Assembly (NCBI GenBank): GCA_045652425.1
Contig: JAZRUG010000047.1
Location: 1-64,000, forward strand
Length of the DNA: 64,000 nt
Reading direction: 5' to 3'
From: RGIG1995 sp045652425
GTDB taxonomy: Bacteria > Bacillota > Clostridia > Oscillospirales > CAG-272
The notes under the pieces are model-generated. The model did not search any database and was not told the origin of the DNA. It worked only from the letters and a program-made list of their open reading frames with translations. The first letter of the stretch is position 1, and every line of letters begins with the position of its first letter. Below, in pieces: positions 8,104 to 17,558 of this stretch. The position numbers and the translations under genes were made by a program.

Positions 8104-9183
8104 ATGGTTTGTAAGAAAATACGTTTCAAAGATTTTAGAAATATAGAAGAAGCAGAGATAGACTTTTGCGAAGGTGTTAACATTTTTTACGGCAACAACG
8201 CCGAGGGAAAGACAAATGCTCTTGAGGGCATATATCTTTTTGCACATGGAAAATCTTTTCGCACTTCATCTGATAAAGACTTAATCAATTTTTCAAAGGA
8301 TGTAAGCTTTTGTAAGATAGATTTTGAAGATTCCGTGAGATTTCACGATATGGAAATAAAACTTGTCAGAGGCAGCCGAAAGATATGTTTTAGAAACGGT
8401 GTTAACATAAAAAAAATGTCCGACTTTGTTGGGTATTTCAGAGCAGTTTTGTTTTGTCCCGAACATTTGTCGGTTATAAAAGACGGGCCGTCAGAGAGAA
8501 GAGCTTTCCTTGACGGAGCTATTTGTCAGCTGAAGCCTATATATCTGTCCTCTCTTCAAAAATATAACAATATTCTCAACCAAAGAAATACTCTGATAAA
8601 AAATTATGAAGAGGATAAGGAGTCATTTAACCGTACTATAGAATTATGGTCGATGTATCTTGCGCACGAGGCGGCGCTTATTTCAAGGGAGAGATATGAA
8701 TACGTAAAGCAGCTAAATATACACGTAAACGAATTTTTTAACGATATGACAGTCGGGAGAGAAAAAACGTTTATGGAGTATAATAAGGTATTAAGTGAAG
8801 AAGAATATTACGCAAAACTTACGCAAAATTTAGAAAAAGAGATTCAAGCTGGTACTTCTCTTTACGGAATTCATAAAGACGATATTGATATATATTTAAA
8901 CGACAGAGAAGCAAGAAGTTTTTGTTCACAGGGACAGCAAAGATGTCTTGCTCTTGCGATGAAACTTGGAGAAGGCGAAATATCAAGACAGGTTACGGGC
9001 GAATATCCGGTATTTCTGTTTGACGATATTTTTAGTGAACTTGATTCAAAGAGAAAAGAATACGTTACGAACGGTATAAAGAAATGTCAGGTTATTATCA
9101 CAAGCTGTGAAAAGGACGGTCTTGAAAACGTTGCGGGTAACGTTATTGAAGTAAATCAAGGCAGATATTCGAGGATAAAATAA
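8104..9183 (+). CDS. recF: DNA replication and repair protein RecF
   Basis: RecF is an SMC-like ATPase that helps load RecA at gaps. The 359 residues contain Walker A GNNAEGKTNALEGI near residue 30, the ABC-type signature SQGQQRCLALAMKL and Walker B VFLFDDIFSELD near the C terminus. It begins 14 nt after the dnaN stop with no strong ribosome site, consistent with coupling to dnaN. Genes remB and gyrB follow. Confidence 0.94.
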   Translation: MVCKKIRFKDFRNIEEAEIDFCEGVNIFYGNNAEGKTNALEGIYLFAHGKSFRTSSDKDLINFSKDVSFCKIDFEDSVRFHDMEIKLVRGSRKICFRNGVNIKKMSDFVGYFRAVLFCPEHLSVIKDGPSERRAFLDGAICQLKPIYLSSLQKYNNILNQRNTLIKNYEEDKESFNRTIELWSMYLAHEAALISRERYEYVKQLNIHVNEFFNDMTVGREKTFMEYNKVLSEEEYYAKLTQNLEKEIQAGTSLYGIHKDDIDIYLNDREARSFCSQGQQRCLALAMKLGEGEISRQVTGEYPVFLFDDIFSELDSKRKEYVTNGIKKCQVIITSCEKDGLENVAGNVIEVNQGRYSRIK

Positions 9184-9185
9184 TT

Positions 9186-9434
9186 ATGTATATTCATCTC
9201 GGTAACAAAAAGAATATTCGCGAAAAGGATATCGTCGGGATTTTTGATATGGATAACGCGACGATGTCAAGAGAAACGCGTAAATTTTTGAACAAGGCTC
9301 AAAAGGACGGTAGGCTTATTACGACGGTTGATGAGATACCGAAATCTATTATTCTTACAAAAGAAAACGTATATATGTCACAACTTGCTCCAAAGTCCCT
9401 ATACGGCAGACTCACGGAGAAGGACATTAGATAA
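9186..9434 (+). CDS. remB: RemB-like DUF370 regulator
   Basis: This is an 82-residue protein of the DUF370 (RemA/RemB, YaaB) family, found between recF and gyrB in many Firmicutes. RemA relatives are DNA-binding regulators of matrix and osmolyte genes; a role here is inferred. The text MYIHLGNKKNIREKDIVGIFD and the segment VDEIPKSIILT are typical. It starts 2 nt after the recF stop. Confidence 0.82.
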   Translation: MYIHLGNKKNIREKDIVGIFDMDNATMSRETRKFLNKAQKDGRLITTVDEIPKSIILTKENVYMSQLAPKSLYGRLTEKDIR

Positions 9435-9549
9435 AAAGAAAGAGATAGGGAGTTTCACTCCAAAAGCTACACCAAAGAAGCTTTCTATAAAAAAGCTCCT
9501 TTGGAAACCGCAAAAACTTTAAAATATTAGACAAATTTACCCTTAATTT

Positions 9550-9623
9550 TCAAGTTTTTTGAAGATTTTTAAGAAACTTTTTTCCAAAAAAGTTTCTTAA
9601 ATGGGTTTCAGGGCAAAGCCCTG
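9550..9623. repeat. Double hairpin between remB and gyrB (family F)
   Basis: A strong hairpin (TTTAAGAAACTTTTTT against AAAAAAGTTTCTTAAA, 9568-9602) is followed by CAGGGCAAAGCCCTG (9609-9623). The same CAAAGTTTTTG, big hairpin, GGG..CCC small hairpin plan is seen at 22249-22325 and 29658-29731. It can act as a terminator for dnaN-recF-remB. Nothing else is seen in the 213-bp gap. Confidence 0.6.
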
Positions 9624-9647
9624 TTATTAATAAGGAGAAAAAACATA

Positions 9648-11567
9648 ATGAGCGAACAGACAAATCAACACACCTATGACGAAAATCAAATACAGGTACT
9701 TGAAGGACTTGAGGCTGTAAGAAAGCGTCCCGGTATGTATATCGGTTCAACGTCAATAAGAGGACTTCACCATCTTGTTTATGAAATAGTGGACAACTCT
9801 ATTGACGAGGCTATGGCGGGAGCTTGCACGAAGATAATAGTAACTCTTCACGAAGACGGAAGCCTTTCAGTAAGAGATAACGGAAGAGGTATTCCTGCGG
9901 GTATTCATCAGAAGATGGGTATTCCTACCCCTGAAGTAGTATTTACCGTACTTCATGCGGGCGGTAAATTCGGCGGAGACGGATATACCATTTCGGGCGG
10001 TCTTCACGGCGTTGGCGCGTCTGTTGTTAACGCTCTTTCGGAGTGGCTCGTATACGAAAACACAAACAACGGAACTTGCCATACACAGCGTTTTGAACGC
10101 GGTAAGACTGTAAGTGAATATACGCTTAAGGAAACAAATTGCGAATCTAACGGTCTTTACGTAAGATTCAAGCCCGATGCCGAGGTATTTGAAGAGGTTG
10201 TATTTGATTATGATACTCTTCTCAACAATATGAGAGAAAGAACTTTCTTGAATGCGGGTACGAATATAGTTTTAAGAGATGAAAGACACGCCGAGGTTAT
10301 TGAAAACGATTTGTGTTACGAGGGCGGTATCAAGAGCTTCGTTGAGCATTTGAATACCATTAAGCACTCCACCGTTATTCACGACGATATAATTTATATG
10401 AATGCGAGCAAGGAAGATACCATAGTTGAAGTAGCTATGCAGTATAACGACGGCTACAACGAAACTATGATGACGTTCGCAAACAACATTAACACCGTTG
10501 AAGGTGGTACACACGAAACCGGCTTTAAGGCAGCGTTGACAAGCGTTATCAACGACTATGCAAAGAAGCACAATATGATAAAGGGCGATGACAAACTTTC
10601 GGGAGAAGATACAAGAGAGGGACTTTGTTCGGTTATCAGCGTAAAACTCCGCGAAGCGCAGTTTGAAGGTCAGACGAAAGCAAAACTCGGTAACTCGGAG
10701 ATTCGTTCAATAGTAAACAATCTCGTTTCACAGAAGCTTTCGGAATATTTTGAAGAGAACCCATCTATTGCAAAAGCGATAATCGAGAAGACACTTGCTG
10801 CTTCCCGAGCAAGAGAGGCTGCAAGAAAAGCAAGAGAGCTTACAAGACGTAAGGGTGTGCTTGAAGGCGGCGGTATGCCCGACAAATTAGCTGACTGTCA
10901 GGAAAGAAATGCGGCATTGACCGAGTTGTTTCTCGTAGAGGGAGACTCCGCGGGAGGTAGTGCAAAGGAAGGAAGAGACAGCAAATTCCAGGCTATTCTT
11001 CCTCTCAGAGGTAAGGTTCTTAACGTTGAAAAGAGCCGTATAGACAGAGTATATGCAAACACGACGATAATACCGATTATTCAGGCTTTAGGTTGTGGTA
11101 TCGGTGAAGATTTTGATATAGAGAAGCTCCGTTACGGCAAGATAATAATTATGGCCGATGCTGACGTAGACGGTTCACATATTCAGATACTTCTTTTGAC
11201 GTTCTTCTTCAGATATATGAAGAAGCTTATAGAAAACGGAAATATCTATCTTGCGACACCGCCTCTTTATAAAATAAAGAAAGGTAAGCAGATAAAATAC
11301 GCTTATTCTGATAAAGAAAGAGATGAGAAGATAGCAGAGCTTGGCGGAAACGTTGAAGCAAGCAGATATAAAGGTCTTGGTGAGATGAACCCCGATCAGC
11401 TTTGGGAAACGACAATGGACCCAGAATACCGTACCATAAAGAGGGTAACTATAGAAGACGCTATGACCTGCGACGAAACGTTTTCAATGCTTATGGGTGA
11501 TGAGGTTGAATCAAGAAGAAACTTCATTGAAAAGAACGCGCAGTACGTAACCAATCTTGATATATAA
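9648..11567 (+). CDS. gyrB: DNA gyrase subunit B
   Basis: GyrB is the ATPase subunit of gyrase, which introduces negative supercoils with GyrA. The 639 residues have the GHKL ATPase motifs (EIVDNSIDEA, GGLHGVGASVVNALS), the TOPRIM domain (EGDSAGGSAKEGRD and ADADVDGSHI) and a C-terminal zone ending near YKGLGEMNPDQLWETTMDP. Length is typical of the short Gram-positive form. The ribosome site is AAGGAG. Unusually, gyrA does not follow directly: a sugar kinase and a repeat/DUF559 unit lie between them. Confidence 0.97.
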   Translation: MSEQTNQHTYDENQIQVLEGLEAVRKRPGMYIGSTSIRGLHHLVYEIVDNSIDEAMAGACTKIIVTLHEDGSLSVRDNGRGIPAGIHQKMGIPTPEVVFTVLHAGGKFGGDGYTISGGLHGVGASVVNALSEWLVYENTNNGTCHTQRFERGKTVSEYTLKETNCESNGLYVRFKPDAEVFEEVVFDYDTLLNNMRERTFLNAGTNIVLRDERHAEVIENDLCYEGGIKSFVEHLNTIKHSTVIHDDIIYMNASKEDTIVEVAMQYNDGYNETMMTFANNINTVEGGTHETGFKAALTSVINDYAKKHNMIKGDDKLSGEDTREGLCSVISVKLREAQFEGQTKAKLGNSEIRSIVNNLVSQKLSEYFEENPSIAKAIIEKTLAASRAREAARKARELTRRKGVLEGGGMPDKLADCQERNAALTELFLVEGDSAGGSAKEGRDSKFQAILPLRGKVLNVEKSRIDRVYANTTIIPIIQALGCGIGEDFDIEKLRYGKIIIMADADVDGSHIQILLLTFFFRYMKKLIENGNIYLATPPLYKIKKGKQIKYAYSDKERDEKIAELGGNVEASRYKGLGEMNPDQLWETTMDPEYRTIKRVTIEDAMTCDETFSMLMGDEVESRRNFIEKNAQYVTNLDI

Positions 11568-11574
11568 AAAATAT

Positions 11575-12498
11575 ATGAGAATAGCAACAGTTACGCTTAA
11601 TCCTGCTATTGACAGGAATATTATATATGAAAAGAGTTTGGCTGTCGGCGAACTTAACAGAGTTAACTCTGCCGTTGTAAACGCCGGTGGAAAGGGTATA
11701 AACGTTTCACGTATGCTGAAAAAGCTTAATGAGGATACCCATATATACGGCTTTAACGGCGGAAAAGTGGGAAAGATGCTTATTGAAATTCTCGAAGAAG
11801 AAGGTATAAAGTGCGAATTTACACCGACTGAATGCGAAACGAGAATGAATATTAAGATAACAGATGCCGAAAGCCGAGAAACCGAGATAAACGAAAAGGG
11901 CGGTCCGGTAAGCGAAAAAGAATTTAAAGAGCTTATGTCAACTCTTTTAGATTCTCCGGCGGATATATTTATAATCGGCGGAAGTACACCGTTTGGACTT
12001 GAAAGCGATACCGTAAGAAGAATAACGGCGGCGTTGAAGCTACGAGGAAAAAACGTTATAACCGATATTTCCGGAAGCTCTTTAGTTGAAGTTGTAAAAG
12101 AAAGACCGTATCTTATAAAACCGAACAGAGAAGAATTTGGTCAGCTTTTGGGATATACACCGGAAGAAGACAAATACGTTGAAGAAGCGATAGGCTTTTA
12201 CAACAAGACGGGTATTGAAATAATACTTACACTTGGCAAAAAAGGCGCTGTATACTCGGGGCGCGCAGGTAACTACCGTGTAATTAATCCCGAAGTTAAA
12301 GCAAAAGGCTTTTCGGGTGCGGGAGATACGTTCCTTGCTTCTTACGTATACGCTGTTTGCAATGATATGGATATAAGAAATGCATTGGCATTTGCTTCTG
12401 CCGCAAGTTTATCAAAGGTAGAGCTTGAGGGTACGAACTTGCCCGACAAATTGACTATAGAAAATAATTTACCGCGCGTTAACGTTTTTGAAGTATAG
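11575..12498 (+). CDS. fruK: PfkB-family kinase, probable 1-phosphofructokinase
   Basis: This is a ribokinase-fold kinase that most resembles 1-phosphofructokinase/tagatose-6-phosphate kinase: it starts MRIATVTLNPAIDRNIIY, the hallmark N terminus of that subgroup, contains NAGGKGINVSRML (about 35-50), and ends with the catalytic GAGDTFLASYVYA (about 247). An upstream in-frame start at 11557 would overlap gyrB; 11575 matches the family N terminus and begins 7 nt after the gyrB stop. No PTS fructose genes are adjacent, so substrate is inferred (0.6 for fructose-1-phosphate). Confidence 0.8.
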   Translation: MRIATVTLNPAIDRNIIYEKSLAVGELNRVNSAVVNAGGKGINVSRMLKKLNEDTHIYGFNGGKVGKMLIEILEEEGIKCEFTPTECETRMNIKITDAESRETEINEKGGPVSEKEFKELMSTLLDSPADIFIIGGSTPFGLESDTVRRITAALKLRGKNVITDISGSSLVEVVKERPYLIKPNREEFGQLLGYTPEEDKYVEEAIGFYNKTGIEIILTLGKKGAVYSGRAGNYRVINPEVKAKGFSGAGDTFLASYVYAVCNDMDIRNALAFASAASLSKVELEGTNLPDKLTIENNLPRVNVFEV

Positions 12499-12538
12499 AA
12501 TTAAATGTACAAAATTAGAGAAAGCAAAAATTATATGC

Positions 12539-12846
12539 TTTTCTCTCCCTCCGTCTCGTCGCCAAAGTCAGAGCAGTAATAATATAAGCAAAGCGACGAG
12601 CCACCTCCCTCCTCAGATGGAGGTCTCAGTTAGAGCAAAGTTGATTGTTAATTTTTTAGAAAACAATAACTAATGTGGTAGCTACTTGAGGGATTAACGA
12701 TTTGTACAGAAAAAAATTCTATATATAATAATGGGGGATATTTGTTCCCAGCGAAGCGAAAGAGTTCAAAATAAAACCTCCATCTGAGGAGGGAGGTGGC
12801 ATTTTGACTGAGTGTAACGAAGACAAAATGACGGAGGGAGAGAAAA
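12539..12846. repeat. Split-arm inverted repeat element D1
   Basis: The outer arms 12539-12555 (TTTTCTCTCCCTCCGTC) and 12830-12846 are exact complements. The inner arms 12601-12624 and 12776-12799 are also complementary (CCTCCCTCCTCAGATGGAGG). Between outer and inner arm each side carries its own, unrelated hairpin: left CTCGTCGC/GCGACGAG, right CATTTTG/CAAAATG. The core is 151 nt and has no gene. The DUF559 gene at 12884 begins 37 bp after the right end. It fills the gap after the PfkB kinase. Confidence 0.8.
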
Positions 12847-12883
12847 ACAGGCGTTTTTTATTAATTTCCCCCCTGTAAAGCTT

Positions 12884-13243
12884 ATGAAAACATATAACAA
12901 AAATACTATTCCTCTTGCAAAACAATTACGAAAAAATCAAACAAAATGGGAAAATGATTTGTGGTATAAATTTTTAAGAAATTACCCAATACGTTTTCAA
13001 AGACAAAAAGTAATAGGTAATTATATTGCGGATTTTTACTGTGCAAAAGCAAGACTTGTTATAGAGCTTGACGGTTATTATCACACAACCGAAGTACAGT
13101 ACAATGAAGATAAAGAGAGAACAGAGCTTTTAAATAAAATGAATCTAACAGTAGTTAGATTTAAGAATAGTGATATTGAATTTGATTTCAAAACAGTATG
13201 CAATCAAATTGATTCAATTGTAAATAAACTTATTTTACAGTAA
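12884..13243 (+). CDS. DUF559 endonuclease-like protein
   Basis: This is a 119-residue protein of the DUF559 group, a compact PD-(D/E)xK nuclease fold related to Vsr mismatch endonucleases. The catalytic-looking residues are in the DFYCAKARLVIELDG segment (D...ExD), followed by YHTTEVQY. The N terminus has TKWENDLWYKFLRN. It is about 60 percent identical by eye to the gene at 20879-21235. There is no clear ribosome site. It follows palindromic element D1 and sits between the PfkB kinase and gyrA, so it is likely a later insertion. The target and biological role are unknown. Confidence 0.78.
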   Translation: MKTYNKNTIPLAKQLRKNQTKWENDLWYKFLRNYPIRFQRQKVIGNYIADFYCAKARLVIELDGYYHTTEVQYNEDKERTELLNKMNLTVVRFKNSDIEFDFKTVCNQIDSIVNKLILQ

Positions 13244-13283
13244 ACAATAACATCACATAAAAAAGAATCCGAAAGGTGAAAAA

Positions 13284-15758
13284 ATGGAAACTAACGAAAA
13301 CTTGGAATTCGCTAATCAAAAAATATTAGACGTAGGATTGTCAAAAGAGGTAAAGAAATCGTTTATTGACTATTCTATGAGCGTTATTATGTCACGTGCG
13401 CTTCCCGACGTAAGAGACGGTTTGAAGCCTGTACACAGACGTATACTTTACGCTATGTATGAAGACCACCTTACACACGACAAGGATTTCAGAAAGTCGG
13501 CTACAACCGTTGGTAACGTGCTTGGTAGATATCACCCTCACGGTGACGCTGCCGTATACGACACAATGGTAAGATTGGCGCAGACGTTCTCACTCCGTTA
13601 TCCTCTTATAGAGGGACAGGGTAACTTCGGTAACATAGACGGCGACGGCGCTGCTGCATACCGTTATACCGAGGCGAGAATGCACCGTATCGCCAACGAA
13701 ATGATGAGCGATATCGAAAAAGACGTAGTTGACTTTATGCCCAACTTCGACAACAAGCTGAAAGAGCCTACCGTTCTTCCCGCGAGATTCCCCAATCTCT
13801 TGGTAAACGGTTCAATCGGTATTGCGGTTGGTATGGCTACGAATATTCCGCCTCATAACCTTAACGAAGTTATTGACGGAACTATTTTCCTTATGGATAA
13901 TCCCGACGCCGAGATAACACAGCTTATGGAATTTATTAAAGGTCCTGACTTTCCGACGGGAGCTACTATTTGCGGAACGACGGGTATTTATTCGGCATAT
14001 ACGACGGGTAAGGGCAGAATAATCGTCAGAGCGAAGACGGTAATTGAAGAAGAAAAGCACAGAATTATAATTACCGAAATTCCTTATCAGGTTAACAAGA
14101 CGACACTTAAAGCAACACTTGCAGAGTGCGTTAAGGACAAGCGTGTAGACGGTATTCGCGATATACGCGACGAGTCTTCGGGCAGAACGGGTATTCGTAT
14201 AGTTATCGACTGCCGTCAGGATGCAAACTGTCAGATAATACTTAATCAGCTTTATAAATATACACAGCTTCAGGATACCTGCGCCGTTAATATGTTGGCG
14301 TTGGTAAACAATATTCCAAGAGTACTTAACTTGAAGGAAATATTGAGTTACTATATTGAACATCAAAAAGAAGTAATTGTAAGAAGAACAAAGTTTGAGC
14401 TTGAAAAGGCTTTGCACGAAGCGCATATTAATGAAGGTTACAAGATAGCTACAGATAATATTGACGAGGTTATTCAGATAATCAGAGCTTCCGCTTCTAT
14501 TCCCGATGCTAAAGCAAACCTTATGGAACGCTTCGGACTTTCGGAAATTCAGGCACAGGCAATAGTTGAAATGACTCTCGGACGCCTTTCGGGACTTGAA
14601 AGACAGAAGGTTGAAGACAGACTTGCAAAGCTTTACGCGATGATTGACGAATACAGAGCTATTCTTGCCGATGAAAATAAGGTAAAAGAAATAATCAAGA
14701 CTGATTTGAATGAAATAAAAGAAAAATACGGCGACGCGAGAAAGACACAGTGCGTTCCTCTTGAAGAAGAGATCGTACTTGAAGACCTTATAGAAAGACA
14801 CAGATGTCTTATTACTCTTTCCCATGCTGGATATATCAAGCGCCGCGCGGCTGATACTTATACTGCACAGAACAGAGGCGGTAAGGGTATAATCGGTATG
14901 ACGACGAAGGAAGAAGACTTCGTTGAGATGGTAGTTTCCGCAGACAGCCATTCGAACCTTATGATGTTTACGCAAAAGGGTAAGGTATTTACCAAGAAAG
15001 CATATCTTATTCCCGAGGCGGGCAGAACGGCAAAGGGTACGAATATTGCTAATATTCTTGAAATTGATAAAGACGATAAGATTACCGCAATGATAGATAT
15101 GGAAAGCTTTGATATGGGCGGTTTCTTGACTATGGTTACAAGAAACGGTATAATCAAGCGTACGCCTGTTGAAGAATATGCATATCAGAGAAAGGGCGGT
15201 AAGAAGGCTATTAATCTCGACGAGGGCGACGAGCTTGTATTCGTTGCTCATACGACAGGTGAAAACGAAATAGTAGTAGCTACAAGAAACGGTTTTGCAG
15301 TACGTTTTGAAGAAGAAAAGGCAAGAAGCGTAGGCAGAACTTCCCGCGGTGTTATTGCTATAAGACTTACGGACGGCGACGCTGTTGCTGGTGCGGCAAT
15401 TGTTGACGACGAAAAGAAACTGTTGTTTATAACAGAAAACGGTTTCGGAAAGAGAACAGAGTTTGCAAACTTCCCTGCTCACAACAGAGGCGGTAAGGGT
15501 GTTATTTGCCATAAGCTTACCGAAAAGACGGGCAGAATCGTAAATATTGCTCCCGTTAGTGAAAATGAAGATATTATGCTTATTACAAACGACGGAACTA
15601 TTATAAGAACTCCTGTATCGGGTATTTCGACGTACGGCAGAACTGCTGCGGGTGTAATTGTAATGAGACTTTCTGAAAATGCGTCTATAGTAAGCTTTGC
15701 AAAGGTTCAGAAAGAAGAAGAGGAAGAAGAGAATGAAGCTTCGGAATCTAACGAGTAA
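13284..15758 (+). CDS. gyrA: DNA gyrase subunit A
   Basis: GyrA is the DNA-cleaving and wrapping subunit. The 824 residues have the N-terminal RALPDVRDGLKPVHRR, the quinolone region YHPHGDAAVYDT (residues 83-94) and the catalytic tyrosine in YRYTEARM (Tyr128). The C-terminal beta-pinwheel repeats begin after about 500 and include a GyrA-box-like QNRGGKG. The residue equivalent to E. coli Ser83 is Ala89; Asp93 (Asp87) is kept. The tail is a run of glutamates. The ribosome site is AAAGGTG. The downstream lipoprotein gene overlaps the 3' end. Confidence 0.97.
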   Translation: METNENLEFANQKILDVGLSKEVKKSFIDYSMSVIMSRALPDVRDGLKPVHRRILYAMYEDHLTHDKDFRKSATTVGNVLGRYHPHGDAAVYDTMVRLAQTFSLRYPLIEGQGNFGNIDGDGAAAYRYTEARMHRIANEMMSDIEKDVVDFMPNFDNKLKEPTVLPARFPNLLVNGSIGIAVGMATNIPPHNLNEVIDGTIFLMDNPDAEITQLMEFIKGPDFPTGATICGTTGIYSAYTTGKGRIIVRAKTVIEEEKHRIIITEIPYQVNKTTLKATLAECVKDKRVDGIRDIRDESSGRTGIRIVIDCRQDANCQIILNQLYKYTQLQDTCAVNMLALVNNIPRVLNLKEILSYYIEHQKEVIVRRTKFELEKALHEAHINEGYKIATDNIDEVIQIIRASASIPDAKANLMERFGLSEIQAQAIVEMTLGRLSGLERQKVEDRLAKLYAMIDEYRAILADENKVKEIIKTDLNEIKEKYGDARKTQCVPLEEEIVLEDLIERHRCLITLSHAGYIKRRAADTYTAQNRGGKGIIGMTTKEEDFVEMVVSADSHSNLMMFTQKGKVFTKKAYLIPEAGRTAKGTNIANILEIDKDDKITAMIDMESFDMGGFLTMVTRNGIIKRTPVEEYAYQRKGGKKAINLDEGDELVFVAHTTGENEIVVATRNGFAVRFEEEKARSVGRTSRGVIAIRLTDGDAVAGAAIVDDEKKLLFITENGFGKRTEFANFPAHNRGGKGVICHKLTEKTGRIVNIAPVSENEDIMLITNDGTIIRTPVSGISTYGRTAAGVIVMRLSENASIVSFAKVQKEEEEEENEASESNE

Positions 15759-16278
15759 AATTTTACTTTGTTTATGTTTGTTATTGAGTTTAGGTTTATG
15801 TTCTTGCGGAGGAAGTATGACAGACGAATCTGCAAGGGCTGAACTTGAAAGGCTTTTACCTGCATCTTATGAAATGAATGAGATTTTTTGGGGAAAAGGG
15901 TTGGAATATACCGACGACGGCTCAAACAACAGATTTATGGCAGTAAATGAAGACTGCGGATACAAGACTATAGAAGAAATAATAACCAAAGCATCAGAGG
16001 TGTTTTCACAAGAATATATCGCGATTATAAGAGATGCAATATTTACGAACAGCGATGATATAGATCCAAGATATATAGAGGTTAACGGTAAACTCTTGGC
16101 TGACAAGAGAAATAAAGGCTTTAATATTCAGGGTAATATCAAGATAGACAGCGCGGTTATTAAGAGACAAAACAAAGGAATGATGCTGATTTCCGCAGAA
16201 TATGAAGACGGCGGAAAGACGGAACTGACTTTGGTTTTGCAAGACGGAGAATGGTTTTTAAACAGTCCGACTTACTGA
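15733..16278 (+). CDS. Putative lipoprotein of unknown function
   Basis: This 181-residue protein starts MKLRNLTSKILLCLCLLLSL and has a cysteine just after (LGLCSCGG), a signal-peptide and lipobox-like arrangement although the -2 residue is Cys. The mature part is polar with no recognised domain (contains LERLLPASYEMNEIFWGKG). The start at 15733 overlaps the gyrA 3' end by 26 nt, with GAGGAAG-like purines from the gyrA tail upstream. An in-frame start at 15697 would add 12 basic residues and is less likely. Probably surface-exposed; function not recognised. Confidence 0.7.
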   Translation: MKLRNLTSKILLCLCLLLSLGLCSCGGSMTDESARAELERLLPASYEMNEIFWGKGLEYTDDGSNNRFMAVNEDCGYKTIEEIITKASEVFSQEYIAIIRDAIFTNSDDIDPRYIEVNGKLLADKRNKGFNIQGNIKIDSAVIKRQNKGMMLISAEYEDGGKTELTLVLQDGEWFLNSPTY

Positions 16279-16327
16279 AAAATTATAGTTAATAATATGT
16301 GTTTTATATACCTAGGAGGAAGACAAA

Positions 16328-17551
16328 ATGGGAATTTATGAAGAACTTCAAGCGAGAGGGCTTATTGCGCAGGTAACGGACGAGCCCCAGATACGCGACC
16401 TTGTAAACAATGGCAAGGCAAAGTTCTATATTGGTTTTGACTGTACGGCAGATAGCTTAACTGCAGGTCATTTTATGGCTTTGACACTTATGAAACGTTT
16501 GCAGATGGCGGGTAATACACCGATAGCACTTATCGGTGGTGGTACTACGATGATAGGCGACCCTTCCGGTCGTACCGATATGAGAAAGATGCTTACAAAG
16601 GAAGATATCGACCACAACGCTGAATGTTTTAAGCGCCAAATGGAAAGATTTATTGAATTCGGCGAAGGCAAGGCTATGATGATAAACAACGCTGATTGGC
16701 TTCTCAAGCTCAATTACGTTGATATGCTCCGTGAAGTCGGTGCTTGTTTCTCTGTAAACAATATGCTCAGAGCCGAGTGTTATAAACAAAGAATGGAAAA
16801 GGGACTTTCATTCCTTGAATTTAACTATATGATAATGCAGTCTTACGACTTCTATTATCTCTATAAGAATTACGATTGCAATCTTCAGTTCGGCGGCGAC
16901 GACCAGTGGTCAAATATGCTTGGCGGTACTGAACTTATCAGACGTAAGCTCGGTAAAGATGCAAACGCTATGACTATTACACTTCTTACAGACTCACAGG
17001 GTAAGAAGATGGGTAAGACTGCAGGTAACGCTGTATGGCTCGATCCTAACAAGACATCTCCTTTTGAATTTTATCAGTATTGGAGAAACGTTGGTGATGC
17101 TGACGTTATGAAGTGCATTAAGATGCTTACGTTCCTTCCCCTTGAAGAAATTGAAGAAATGGAAAAATGGGAAGATAACCGCATTAACGAAAAGAAAGAT
17201 ATTCTTGCATTTGAGCTTACTGCTCTCGTACACGGCAAAGAAGAGGCTGAAAAAGCAAGAGAAGCATCACGTTCTTTGTTCTCCGGTAACGGCGGCGACG
17301 ATTCCAATATGCCTACAACCGAAATATCTGCAGCAGATGCAGAAAACGGTATGAATATCGTTGACCTTATGATCGTATGCGGGCTTGCTGCAAGCCGCGG
17401 CGAAGCAAAAAGACTTATTCAGCAGGGCGGCGTATCCGTCGACGGCGAAAAGGTTGCTTCGATGGATGCAGTTGTTTCTGCAGAAGCATTGAAGAACGGC
17501 GCAAAAATCCGTAAGGGTAAAAAGATTTTCCACAAGGCTATAGTGAAATAA
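16328..17551 (+). CDS. tyrS: Tyrosyl-tRNA synthetase
   Basis: This enzyme charges tRNA-Tyr with tyrosine in the cytoplasm. The 407 residues include the HIGH region as SLTAGHFMAL, the tyrosine-binding MQSYDFYYLY and FGGDDQWSN motifs, the KMSKS loop as KKMGKTAGNAV and a C-terminal S4 RNA-binding domain (about 340-405). A strong AGGAGGAA ribosome site lies 6 nt before the ATG. There is no T-box leader, since only 49 bp separate it from the lipoprotein gene; it may be co-transcribed with that gene. A hairpin at 17559-17585 terminates it. Confidence 0.96.
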   Translation: MGIYEELQARGLIAQVTDEPQIRDLVNNGKAKFYIGFDCTADSLTAGHFMALTLMKRLQMAGNTPIALIGGGTTMIGDPSGRTDMRKMLTKEDIDHNAECFKRQMERFIEFGEGKAMMINNADWLLKLNYVDMLREVGACFSVNNMLRAECYKQRMEKGLSFLEFNYMIMQSYDFYYLYKNYDCNLQFGGDDQWSNMLGGTELIRRKLGKDANAMTITLLTDSQGKKMGKTAGNAVWLDPNKTSPFEFYQYWRNVGDADVMKCIKMLTFLPLEEIEEMEKWEDNRINEKKDILAFELTALVHGKEEAEKAREASRSLFSGNGGDDSNMPTTEISAADAENGMNIVDLMIVCGLAASRGEAKRLIQQGGVSVDGEKVASMDAVVSAEALKNGAKIRKGKKIFHKAIVK

Positions 17552-17558
17552 GTTGACT

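Noticed and set aside
13812..15512. 566-residue minus-strand open reading frame
   Set aside because: It lies wholly within gyrA on the opposite strand, has no ribosome site or recognised domain and is rich in Cys, Asn, Tyr and Phe, as expected of a shadow frame.
16279..16327. T-box riboswitch before tyrS
   Set aside because: The 49-bp gap is too short for a T-box leader and has no T-box sequence.
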